A DNA stretch of 14,115 bases from CAZDHT01 sp964505325 (GTDB taxonomy: Bacteria; Planctomycetota; PUPC01): positions 1 to 14,115 of the forward strand of contig CAZDHT010000128.1 of the NCBI GenBank assembly GCA_964505325.1, read 5' to 3'. How positions within the stretch are numbered: position 1 is the stretch's first letter; each line of letters begins with the position of its first letter. This document shows positions 7,085 to 14,061 of this stretch, piece by piece. The translations under genes were made by a program, and so were the position numbers. The notes under the pieces were generated by a model, which saw only the letters and a list, made by a program, of their open reading frames with translations, had not been told where the DNA came from and searched no databases.

Positions 7085-8614
7085 ATGAACACCGGTCCAT
7101 CAGGCTCCTTCCGATCCATCGCCGAGATCTGGGAGAGCGTGCCGGAGCGCCTGGGCGACCGGCGCGGCGCCAGTTACGCCGGCCGCGATTTCTCCTATCG
7201 CGAACTGCACGAGACCACCCGGCGCATCTCCGCCGCCTATACCGAGCGCTTCGGCCTCCGCCGCGGCTCGTTCCTCGCCATCGCCATGCCCAATTGCATC
7301 GAGTTCTACCTCGCTTACTGGGCGGCGGTCCGAAGCGGAATCGTGGTTGTGCCCCTCAACACGCGGCTCCTGCCGCGCGACATGCTGGCCGTGGCGGACG
7401 ACGTCAACGCCGGCCTCCTTCTCACCCACGAAGAGATTTGGCCGTCGCTGGAAGGACTGGAGCGGCCGGCGACGACGGTCGGCGTCGACGTGGACGCGGA
7501 GGGCGTGATTCCGTTCGCCGAACTCGCCGGGCATGAAGGCGGCGCCGATGCCGATCCGGACATTCAGCCCGACGACCTGATCCTCATCATGCACACGTCG
7601 GGCACCACCGGAAAGCCCAAGGGCGCGATGGTCACCCACGCCGACCTGCTGTTCAACATCGACATCGCCATCCACGCCCACGAGCTGACAGGCGATGACA
7701 TCCATCTCCTCGTCGCGCCGATGTTCCATTGCACCGCGCTGTACAGCATGCTGCCCAGCTCGGCGCTGCTCGGCAGCCAGATCGTCATCGCGCCCGCGCC
7801 CGACCTCAACGACATCGTCAACCTGGTCGAGGCCCACCGCTGCACCACCCTGTTCAGCGTGCCGACCATGTTCCATTTCCTGACGTCACGGGCGGACATA
7901 GACCAGCGCGACCTGCGAAGCCTGCGGCTGCTCGCCTACGCCGGGGCGCCCATGCCGGTGAGCACGATCAACAAACTGCGCGAGAAATTCCCGTGGGTCA
8001 AGCTTCACAACTTCTTCGGCCTGACCGAAACCATCGCCATGACCCACGTCCTGCCCGACGCTGACGCCGCCCGCAAGCCCGATTCCATCGGCAAGCTGCT
8101 GCCCGGCATCCAGCAGAAGATCGCCCGTGAAAACGGCACCGAGGCGCCGCCGGGCGAGGTCGGCGAGCTTTGCTTCCGCAAGGAAAACGTTGTCCGCGAT
8201 TACTGGAACCGGCCCGGCCTGATGGGCCAATCCATCCGCGACGGATGGTTCCACACCGGCGACCTCGCCACCCACGACGAAGAGGGCTACGTCTACATCA
8301 AGGGCCGCAAGAACGACATGATCATCGTCGGCGGCGAGAACGTATACGCGGCGGAAGTCGAGAACGTCATTCGCGGGATGCCCGGCGTGCGGGACGTCGC
8401 CGTGGTCGCGGCGCCGGCGAAGGGAATCCGCGAGGCGATGGGCGAACTCGTCCGGGCGGTCGTCGTGCCAGAGCCCGGCGCCGCACTGACCGAGCTGGAT
8501 GTCAAACGTTACTGCAACGACAAGCTCGCCGGCTACGCGGTCCCGCAGATCGTCGAGTTCCACGACTCGCTCCCCCGCACCGCATCGGGCAAGGTGATCA
8601 AGCACGAGCTGTAG
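7085..8614 (+). CDS. Acyl-CoA synthetase (fatty-acid-CoA ligase-like, adenylate-forming)
   Basis: This 509-residue protein is a complete class I adenylate-forming enzyme that activates a carboxylic acid with ATP to an acyl-AMP and transfers it to CoA. Motifs in order: P-loop HTSGTTGKPKG (170-180), NFFGLTET (309-316), GWFHTGDLATHDEEGY (387-402), hinge region GRKNDMIIVGGENVY (407-421), and PRTASGKVIK (497-506) with catalytic Lys503. The binding-pocket residues do not let me choose between short-, medium- and long-chain or aromatic acids; length and motif forms fit the FadD/Caia-like group. The ATG has AGGGG at 7076-7080, 4 bases before it. It is 68 bases after the exported-protein gene with no obvious promoter between, so it could be co-transcribed. 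No other fatty-acid genes are nearby to define the substrate. Confidence 0.92.
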   Translation: MNTGPSGSFRSIAEIWESVPERLGDRRGASYAGRDFSYRELHETTRRISAAYTERFGLRRGSFLAIAMPNCIEFYLAYWAAVRSGIVVVPLNTRLLPRDMLAVADDVNAGLLLTHEEIWPSLEGLERPATTVGVDVDAEGVIPFAELAGHEGGADADPDIQPDDLILIMHTSGTTGKPKGAMVTHADLLFNIDIAIHAHELTGDDIHLLVAPMFHCTALYSMLPSSALLGSQIVIAPAPDLNDIVNLVEAHRCTTLFSVPTMFHFLTSRADIDQRDLRSLRLLAYAGAPMPVSTINKLREKFPWVKLHNFFGLTETIAMTHVLPDADAARKPDSIGKLLPGIQQKIARENGTEAPPGEVGELCFRKENVVRDYWNRPGLMGQSIRDGWFHTGDLATHDEEGYVYIKGRKNDMIIVGGENVYAAEVENVIRGMPGVRDVAVVAAPAKGIREAMGELVRAVVVPEPGAALTELDVKRYCNDKLAGYAVPQIVEFHDSLPRTASGKVIKHEL

Positions 8615-8705
8615 GACCGACGGGAACGGGCTCGACCTCTCACACCGAGCGTGACTACCGCGGAAGAATCTCCCGTGTCCTCGGATGCGCAGCGTCCCAA
8701 ATCCG

Positions 8706-8733
8706 TTGCTTTCCGACGCCCTTCGGCGATAAT
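8706..8733 (+). promoter_or_regulatory. Possible promoter for the pcm operon
   Basis: TTGCTT (8706-8711), 16 bases, GATAAT (8728-8733). The -10 is 5 of 6 and the -35 only 3 of 6. The predicted start near 8740 would exclude the alternative upstream ATG at 8739 and leave about 53 bases of leader before the ATG at 8793. Confidence 0.4.
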
Positions 8734-8792
8734 GGCTCATGGGGCATCGATCGGTTGTCAGTGCTCGCGCGGTGAGCGCAGGAGGCGGTGCG

Positions 8793-9599
8793 ATGACAGG
8801 GCAAGGCAGTCGAAAAGGGCGGCCGCTCGGGTGGTTCGGGCGCCTTGCGTGCGTGGCGGTGGTCGGCGCGCTGGCGGTGGCTGCGGTGGCGATTTACCGA
8901 GCCGATTCCGCCCCCGTGCCCAAGGCCGAGCCGGACAAGTGGTCGCCGCCGCAGTTTACAGCCAGGCAGAGCGAACGCGACGCAATGGTCCGCACCATCC
9001 GACGCTATGGCCTCTCGGACGAGGCCGTGCTGAAGGCGATGGCCGCCGTGCCCCGGCACGAATTCGTCCCCGCCGGGCGTTCCAGAATGGCCTACGCCGA
9101 CACCCCCCTCCCCATCGGCCACGGCCAGACCATCTCGCAGCCCTACATGGTCGCCGAGATGACCCGCCTGTTGAAGCTCACATCGAAGTCGAAGGTCCTG
9201 GAGATCGGAACCGGCTCGGGCTACCAGGCGGCGGTGCTCACCCAGTTCACCAAGCACGTGTACTCGGTCGAGATCATCAAGCCGCTGGCCGATGCGGCGG
9301 CGGCGCGGCTGAAGCGCCTCGGTTACACCCCCGCCACGGTCCGCCATGCCGACGGCTACCACGGGTGGAAAGAGGAGGCGCCGTTCGATGCGATCATCGT
9401 CACCTGCGCCACCGGCCGGATTCCGCCGCCGCTCATCAAACAACTCAAACCCGGCGGCCGGATGGTGATCCCCCTCGGCGCCCCGTTTGCCGTCCAGTCG
9501 CTGATGCTGGTCGAGAAGGGGAAGGACGGCAAGGTCCGCAGCCGTTCCCTGATGGCCGTCCAGTTCGTGCCGCTCACCCGCCAGAAGAAGTCCGAGTGA
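8793..9599 (+). CDS. pcm: Protein-L-isoaspartate O-methyltransferase with N-terminal membrane segment
   Basis: The enzyme uses SAM to methylate isoaspartyl residues in damaged proteins, starting their repair. Motifs from the 268-residue reading: PLPIGHGQTISQPYMVAEM (105-123), SAM site VLEIGTGSGYQ (135-145), acidic Glu160 for the ribose, and FDAIIVTCATGRIPPPLIKQL (198-218). I chose ATG 8793 because AGGAGG (8780-8785) sits 7 bases upstream; an in-frame ATG at 8739 lacks such a site. Residues 1-13 are basic and about 14-35 form a hydrophobic helix, absent from the E. coli enzyme, so the catalytic part may be anchored or exported. SAM is not expected outside the cytoplasm, which makes the topology a real question. 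It is one base from the next gene. Residues 44-65 form a linker before the family domain. Function is firm; location is inferred. Confidence 0.92.
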   Translation: MTGQGSRKGRPLGWFGRLACVAVVGALAVAAVAIYRADSAPVPKAEPDKWSPPQFTARQSERDAMVRTIRRYGLSDEAVLKAMAAVPRHEFVPAGRSRMAYADTPLPIGHGQTISQPYMVAEMTRLLKLTSKSKVLEIGTGSGYQAAVLTQFTKHVYSVEIIKPLADAAAARLKRLGYTPATVRHADGYHGWKEEAPFDAIIVTCATGRIPPPLIKQLKPGGRMVIPLGAPFAVQSLMLVEKGKDGKVRSRSLMAVQFVPLTRQKKSE

Positions 9600-9600
9600 C

Positions 9601-12012
9601 GTGATGCGCGTGCTTCGGATACGCCTCGCCATCGCCCTCGTTTCAATGAGCACGATCGGCCTCGAGCTGGCGCTGATGCGGGCGCTCTCGCTGCGGTTCT
9701 GGAGCCACTTTGCCTACATGGTCATCGGCGTGGCTCTGCTGGGGTTCGGCGCCAGCGGCACGATGCTGAGCCTGCTCCGCTCGAAGATACTCGGGAGACC
9801 AGACCGGTGGATGTGGCCGCTGACGCTGTCGTTCGCGCTCAGCGTCCTGGTGGTCCCGCGCGCCGCGCAGCTTGTCCCGCTTAACGTGCGCTTCCTCGCG
9901 TGGAACCCGGGCCAGGTCGTTTACGTGCTGCTCGTCGAGCTGCTGATGCTCGTCCCTTTCTTCCTCGCGGGTGCGGTGGTGGGTATTGCCCTGATGGACC
10001 AGCCGGACCGGATCAGCGGGCACTACGCCGCCAACCTCATCGGCTCGGGCTTGGGCGCGGCCCTGATTGTCCTGGCCATGTATCACTTGACCACCGGCCA
10101 GTTGTTCACGGCGCTGGCCGCCGGGGGATACGTGGCCGCGGCACTGCTCGTCCCCTGGGGCCGGCCGCGCGCCGCGGTCTGGCCGGTGCTCGCCGCCGGC
10201 GTCATTGTCCTGCTGGCTTGGCTCGCGCCGTGGGAGCCAGCCCTCTCGCAGTACAAGACGCTCTCGTACCTGAAGAGCTTCCCGGGGACGAAGACGATTC
10301 TCCGCGCCGAGGGTCCGCTCGGGCGGATCGACGTCGTCGAAGGGCCGGCGGTGCGGCAGGAGCCGGCGCTGAGCTTTCGCTACGAGAAAGAGCTGCCGCC
10401 GGGCGTCGTGCTCGTGCTCGACGGCGAACAGGCCAGCCCGGTGTACCAGTGGTCGCGGGCGGAGGATTGGGCATTCATGGACTACACCACCCAGGCGGCG
10501 GCGTTCCACGTGTGCAGGGAGCGGCCGCGGGTACTCGTGGTCGGCGCCGGCGGCGGCACCGACATCGGCTTGGCGCTCTACCACCGGTCCGCCGCCGTGG
10601 TCGCCCTCGAAATGAATCCGCAGGTCATTGCAGCGATGACCGGCCCGCTGCGCGAGCGCGGGGGCAACATCTACCTGGCGGATTCGGTCGAGGTGATCAA
10701 TCAGGAGGCGCGTGGATACCTCGCCACGACCGACCGCAGGTTCGACGTCATCCAAGTCCCGCCGATCGGAGCCTTCGGGGCGTCGGGGGCGGGGCTCTAC
10801 GCAACCCGCGAGTCGTATCTCTACACCGTCGAGTCGTTCGAGACGATGCTCGACCACCTCAGCGAGGACGGCGTGCTTTGCCTCACACGCTGGGGCTGGA
10901 CGCCGCCCCGCGACGAGCTGCGCGCGTTCCACATGCTCGCCGAGGCGCTGCGGCGCCGCGGCCTGGGACCGGCGACGCGCCTTGCGATGATACGGTACTT
11001 CACGACGCCGAACCCCACGGTCACCATACTCGCATTCAAGCGGGCGTTGACCCCGCGCCAAACACGGACGCTGCAGACTTTCTGCCAGGACCGCAACTTC
11101 GGACGGTGCTGGCTCCCGGACCTGGCGCCGACAGAGGTCAATGAGTTTCACGAGTTGCCGCGGCCCTACTACTTCGAGGCGGCAAAGGAACTGCTGGGGC
11201 CCGGCCGAGACGCGTACTTGTCGGCGTACCCGTTCGAGATTACGGCCGTGACCGATGACCGACCGTACTTCTTTCTGACGTTCCGCTGGCGCGCCCTGCC
11301 GATGCTGGCCTGGCAGGCGCGCGGCCGGGGGCCGGCCCACCTGCCGCTTGGCTACCTGATGTCGGTGGTTGCCGTAGGGCAGGGTATCCTGGTCGCCGCC
11401 GCACTGATCCTCTTGCCGCTGCTCGTGCGGATTCAGTCGCTCCGGTCCGCTCGGCGCAGAGCCGCCGTCTTCGCCTACTTCCTGGCGCTCGGCCTCGGCT
11501 TCATGCTGCTCGAGATGGGCTTCCTCCAGAAGCTGATCCTGTATCTGTCGCACCCGATCTACTCGGCGGCCGCCGTGATCGCCAGCTTCCTTGTGTTCAG
11601 CGGGCTGGGCAGCCAGTTCAGCCGCCACTGGAAGACGCGGCCGAAACGCGTCGTCGCCGCCGCCGCGACCGTGATCATTATCATTTCCCTAGCTTATTCG
11701 CTTGTGCTGGACGGGTGGCTTGGGTTGACGCAGGCCCAGCCGATCGCCCTGCGATTCCTGGTGGCGTGTGCGACCATCGCCCCGCTCGCGTTCGCAATGG
11801 GTCACATGTTCCCCACGGGCCTCCGGCAGGTCGGCAAGGACCAGCCGGGCCTTGTGCCGTGGGCGTGGGCGGTGAACGGATTCACGTCGGTCGTGGCGAC
11901 GGTTGCCACGCCGCTCCTGGCCGCGGAGGTCGGCTTCGGGGTGGTCATTCTCACCGCGACCGTCTGCTATGCAGCAGCAGGGATTGCCTCGCGATGGGTG
12001 ACCGAAGGATAG
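9601..12012 (+). CDS. Polytopic membrane protein with spermidine-synthase-like domain
   Basis: An 803-residue protein with three parts: about seven hydrophobic helices (5-211), a soluble Rossmann-type domain (about 215-580), and about seven more helices (581-800). The soluble part has the SAM/decarboxy-SAM motif VLVVGAGGGTDIGLAL (311-326), acidic Glu337, a DSVEVINQEARGYL segment (361-374) and FDVIQVPPIGAFGASGAGLY (381-400). In true spermidine synthases that last segment carries the catalytic Asp (DSTDP-like); here it is VPPIG, so ordinary aminopropyl transfer is unlikely. This architecture is widespread in bacteria and of unknown function. The start is GTG 9601 or ATG 9604, one to four bases after the pcm stop, with no good Shine-Dalgarno site; translational coupling is likely. 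The helix count is by eye, so which side the soluble domain faces is unresolved. The final 19 bases overlap the next (broken) gene. Confidence 0.85.
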   Translation: MMRVLRIRLAIALVSMSTIGLELALMRALSLRFWSHFAYMVIGVALLGFGASGTMLSLLRSKILGRPDRWMWPLTLSFALSVLVVPRAAQLVPLNVRFLAWNPGQVVYVLLVELLMLVPFFLAGAVVGIALMDQPDRISGHYAANLIGSGLGAALIVLAMYHLTTGQLFTALAAGGYVAAALLVPWGRPRAAVWPVLAAGVIVLLAWLAPWEPALSQYKTLSYLKSFPGTKTILRAEGPLGRIDVVEGPAVRQEPALSFRYEKELPPGVVLVLDGEQASPVYQWSRAEDWAFMDYTTQAAAFHVCRERPRVLVVGAGGGTDIGLALYHRSAAVVALEMNPQVIAAMTGPLRERGGNIYLADSVEVINQEARGYLATTDRRFDVIQVPPIGAFGASGAGLYATRESYLYTVESFETMLDHLSEDGVLCLTRWGWTPPRDELRAFHMLAEALRRRGLGPATRLAMIRYFTTPNPTVTILAFKRALTPRQTRTLQTFCQDRNFGRCWLPDLAPTEVNEFHELPRPYYFEAAKELLGPGRDAYLSAYPFEITAVTDDRPYFFLTFRWRALPMLAWQARGRGPAHLPLGYLMSVVAVGQGILVAAALILLPLLVRIQSLRSARRRAAVFAYFLALGLGFMLLEMGFLQKLILYLSHPIYSAAAVIASFLVFSGLGSQFSRHWKTRPKRVVAAAATVIIIISLAYSLVLDGWLGLTQAQPIALRFLVACATIAPLAFAMGHMFPTGLRQVGKDQPGLVPWAWAVNGFTSVVATVATPLLAAEVGFGVVILTATVCYAAAGIASRWVTEG

Positions 12013-12176
12013 CTGAGCTTCGCAAAACGGTCCGCTCCTGCACGCTGTGTCCGCGCGAATGCCGAGTGGATCGGACGGCCGGCCAGGTCGGCGCGTGCCG
12101 CATCGGCGAGCGCGCGAAGGTGGCGTCCGCCGGCCCGCACTTCGGCGAAGAGCCGGTGCTGGTCGGGCCCGGCAGC
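11994..12176 (+). pseudogene. Truncated PflX-like (COG1313) radical SAM protein, N-terminal domain only, copy 1
   Basis: From ATG 11994, inside the last codons of the preceding gene, about 60 residues match the start of PflX-like radical SAM proteins (COG1313, called putative pyruvate-formate-lyase-activating enzymes): SCTLCPRECRVDRTAGQ with Cys16, Cys19, Cys23, then GACRIG with Cys35, then ASAGPHFGEEPVLVGPG. In intact members this is followed by GSGTIFFSGCN and the CxxxCxxC iron-sulfur motif. Here similarity stops near 12175 and the frame continues into unrelated sequence, so the catalytic core is missing. The start overlaps the upstream stop by 19 bases, so the ancestral gene was the third member of the pcm operon. 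The frame stays open to 13694, but that stretch is antisense to another gene and is not coding. It cannot be a functional radical SAM enzyme. Confidence 0.7.
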
Positions 12177-12296
12177 CCCGGACGCTCCCGTCAACAGCGG
12201 CAGCAGGACCAGGACGCACAGCGGGCAGAGGGCCCGGGCAATGAGCGGCGGGCGCGCAAGCGTGCGAAGCGCGGGTGTGACGACGGGCGCTTCCAC
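12175..12296 (-). pseudogene. Possible signal-peptide-bearing gene fragment, convergent with the broken radical SAM gene
   Basis: On the minus strand, a GTG at 12296 opens a frame giving VEAPVVTPALRTLARPP, then a hydrophobic core (IARALCPLCVLVLLPLL) and TGASGAAG, the layout of an export signal. The frame then runs straight into the antisense of the radical SAM fragment near 12175, where any original coding sequence is lost. The Shine-Dalgarno site is weak and an in-frame TAA lies at 12318-12320. It could be a truncated secreted-protein gene or a chance hydrophobic frame. Confidence 0.3.
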
Positions 12297-12300
12297 GACG

Positions 12301-12413
12301 ATCTCAGAGTGTGTGAATTAATCGCCGCAATGCCGAAAATCGGGCATCTTGCCTACGTAAACACAGGACTTACAGAGCCTTTTTCGCGGCGAAAACGATT
12401 CTTTCACAAACTT
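12301..12413. other. Lower-GC spacer with a near-perfect palindrome
   Basis: About 45% GC by direct count, well below the surrounding coding DNA. It contains TTTTCGC-G-GCGAAAA (12381-12395), an exact 7-bp inverted repeat, and a weaker ATGCCGA/TCGGGCAT pair (12330-12347). It lies directly downstream of the minus-strand gene ending at 12414. The palindrome lacks a downstream T run on the minus strand, so it is not a classic terminator. It could be a decayed mobile-element end. Together with the flanking fragments, it fills the 400-base stretch 12013-12413 that has no intact gene. Confidence 0.4.
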
Positions 12414-13673
12414 TCAGTCTTCCTCCTTGGGGAGTATGAACTTAATCGCTTCGGGCGCTTTGCGCCATGCGGACTTGAGCACGGGGAACTGATCCTTGGC
12501 GACGGCAATCTCCGCCTTTCGGTCTCGGAGCAGGCGGAGCAGGCAGGCGCGGGCCTCGCGCGTGGCGACCAGCGCCCGGAGGTACTTGACGCGCTGTTCC
12601 CGGGTGGGCCTGGCAAGAGCGGCCGTCATCACACCGCTGAGGTACCGCTCGGCGCCGCCCTTCTTAAGCTCGTGGCGCCCGGCCGGGGTCTTCAGGTATT
12701 GCCAGAACGCCGCCCCGGCGACGTCCGGCTCGCCCGATCCCAACGCGAGCGCTCGGAGTTCACGAGCCACATCGGCGGCGAGGTGGCTCACATCAAGACG
12801 TGGCAGCAGCAGGTCGGAACCGGCTCGCCACTTCTCGGCGTGGCAGATGGCCTCACGCACAACAGTCTCGACGTCGGCGGCCGCTGCGGGGCCGAACTGG
12901 TGAAGCAAGACGAGCGCCAACTCGACGATGCTGCGCCCCCGCTCGCCGAGGCGCGAAGCCAGGTACTCGCGGCGGACCAGAGGGCGAAGCAGCGCTCGCG
13001 CCTCGGCGTAGTGGACGTGTCGGGGACGAAATACCTCCCATGTGAATCCGTTCGGGTTCCAGCCGCGAAGCTCGAGATGGACCGCGACGAGGTCCTCCGG
13101 ACGCGTATCCTTCGCGTACGTGGTCCAGAATGCCTTGGGCCACTTGCTGGGGGCCAAACGGACGATGCGCAGGGCCGCCGCGAGCCGATCCCCCGGGCCT
13201 GCGAACTTCGGATCTTTGAGCAGCGCCTCCCACCGGGGCCGCAGATAACCCGTACCGAAACCGACGTAGTCCCACACCACCGCTTTCCGAACTTCCGGGT
13301 CGCCGGAGTTGAGGAGCGCGTCGCAGAGCAGGTCGTACTGGTAGTTGCGCATCTTCTGGTGCCCAGAGTACTGGTCCCCGCCCATCACGGTCTGGGCGGT
13401 AAGCTGCGGGTAGCCGCGGAACCAGGCGATGATGTCGCTCTTCTTGCCGGTGAAGACACGTTCGCCGTCCCACGTGGCCTGAGACGGGGCCCAGGCAACT
13501 CGGCCGGAGACCGGTCTCCCCCGGAGGGTGGACTTGCCGTTTATCTCGTCGCAGTCAGCCTTGGTGAGCGCAATGCTCGGCGGGCAGAGCCGTGTTTCCG
13601 CGGGGCGGGCGATGCTCGCGCAAGCGAGCACGAGACAGACGGCGATCAGGCAGCGGATGGAGCGGCGGGACAT
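12414..13673 (-). CDS. Exported alpha-helical protein of unknown function (419 aa)
   Basis: ATG at 13673 has AGGAGG (13685-13680) 6 bases upstream. The N-terminus MSRRSIR plus a hydrophobic stretch to about residue 22 is an export signal; LVLAC with Cys18 also fits a loose lipobox, so it may be a lipoprotein instead of being cut after ARPA. The mature part is rich in helix, with spaced pieces such as DALLNSGDPEVRKAVVWDYVGFG (119-141), PRWEALLKDPKF, RLAAALRIVRLAPSKWPKAFWTTY and later Leu/Ala/Arg-rich helices, which hints at HEAT-like repeats but is not decisive. No catalytic motif was seen. The same frame stays open upstream to 13901 and takes in a HicB-like remnant; I do not include it because the signal peptide and strong ribosome site mark an independent start. 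Function unknown. Confidence 0.75.
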   Translation of the reverse strand: MSRRSIRCLIAVCLVLACASIARPAETRLCPPSIALTKADCDEINGKSTLRGRPVSGRVAWAPSQATWDGERVFTGKKSDIIAWFRGYPQLTAQTVMGGDQYSGHQKMRNYQYDLLCDALLNSGDPEVRKAVVWDYVGFGTGYLRPRWEALLKDPKFAGPGDRLAAALRIVRLAPSKWPKAFWTTYAKDTRPEDLVAVHLELRGWNPNGFTWEVFRPRHVHYAEARALLRPLVRREYLASRLGERGRSIVELALVLLHQFGPAAAADVETVVREAICHAEKWRAGSDLLLPRLDVSHLAADVARELRALALGSGEPDVAGAAFWQYLKTPAGRHELKKGGAERYLSGVMTAALARPTREQRVKYLRALVATREARACLLRLLRDRKAEIAVAKDQFPVLKSAWRKAPEAIKFILPKEED

Positions 13674-13886
13674 GAAACACCTCCTGATCGATAGGAGCAC
13701 ATCCTCGCGCTCGTGCGGGCCCAATTCGTCGGCGCCGTCACCGGGCAGGCTCGCACACGTCCGTTCGAGGTTGACCTGGTCGGACCTGGTCTGGACACTG
13801 GTCAAGGCGACGTCGAATTCGGGACAGATCGCCACGTATCCGTCACCTTCTCGCTGAAGCAACGCAAAGAACGTTCGCACAGGCAT
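13674..13886 (-). pseudogene. HicB-like antitoxin remnant, fused in frame to the downstream gene
   Basis: ATG 13886 follows GAGGAG (13899-13894) by 7 bases, a strong start. The first 27 residues, MPVRTFFALLQREGDGYVAI followed by CPEFDVA, match the beginning of HicB-like antitoxin domains (PF15919 type: a strand, REGDGYVA, CPE.DVA). The family then expects SQG.T.EEA..NL.EA, but here the sequence turns into LTSVQTRSDQVNLERT and unrelated residues, with no stop before the next gene's ATG. The degenerate part begins with three closely spaced GACCAG copies on the minus strand (13800-13765 region), which could reflect slippage. No HicA toxin partner is visible. The product, if made, would read through as one 490-residue fusion. 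Call: decayed antitoxin gene, moderate confidence. Confidence 0.45.
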
Positions 13887-13913
13887 GTCTTGTCTCCTCA
13901 AGCCCCACGCGTT

Positions 13914-13942
13914 ATCCTATCAGCGGGAAGGAAGCAATACAA
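13914..13942 (-). promoter_or_regulatory. Possible promoter for the HicB-like remnant and the exported protein
   Basis: On the minus strand, TTGTAT (13942-13937), 17 bases, TAGGAT (13919-13914). The hexamers are 3 of 6 and 4 of 6. Its position, about 28 bases before the ATG at 13886, is sensible, but the match is weak. Confidence 0.25.
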
Positions 13943-13968
13943 GCAGACGAGGATTCGCTTGGGCGAGG

Positions 13969-14061
13969 ATGACCGCCGAACGCGCACGCAAACTCACGGA
14001 AACGCTGCGCTCCTGCGCGCTGTGTCCGCGCGAGTGCCGGGTTGACCGCACGGCCGGCCAG
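13969..14061 (+). pseudogene. Truncated PflX-like radical SAM N-terminus, copy 2
   Basis: ATG 13969 opens 31 residues that align without gaps to copy 1: fifteen residues, then CALCPRECRVDRTAGQ with Cys16, Cys19 and Cys23 at the same positions. Over 18 aligned codons (Arg14-Gln31) the two copies differ by five synonymous changes and one Thr/Ala replacement, showing both were selected as protein on the plus strand and are not a recent duplication. After Gln31 the match ends abruptly and the following bases read better on the other strand. A GAGG sequence lies directly before the ATG. It starts 83 bases from the divergent HicB-like remnant. Too short to be functional. Confidence 0.6.

Noticed and set aside
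8739..8792. Alternative upstream start of pcm
   Set aside because: No Shine-Dalgarno site, overlap with the predicted promoter start, and a strong AGGAGG in front of the ATG at 8793.
9643..11628. A 661-codon minus-strand frame
   Set aside because: It is antisense to the membrane protein gene, has a low-complexity Arg/Gln/His-rich translation and shows no domain.
11715..13694. A 659-codon plus-strand frame that includes the radical SAM N-terminus
   Set aside because: Only residues from about 94 to 153 of this frame look like protein; before and after, it is antisense or out of frame to other genes.
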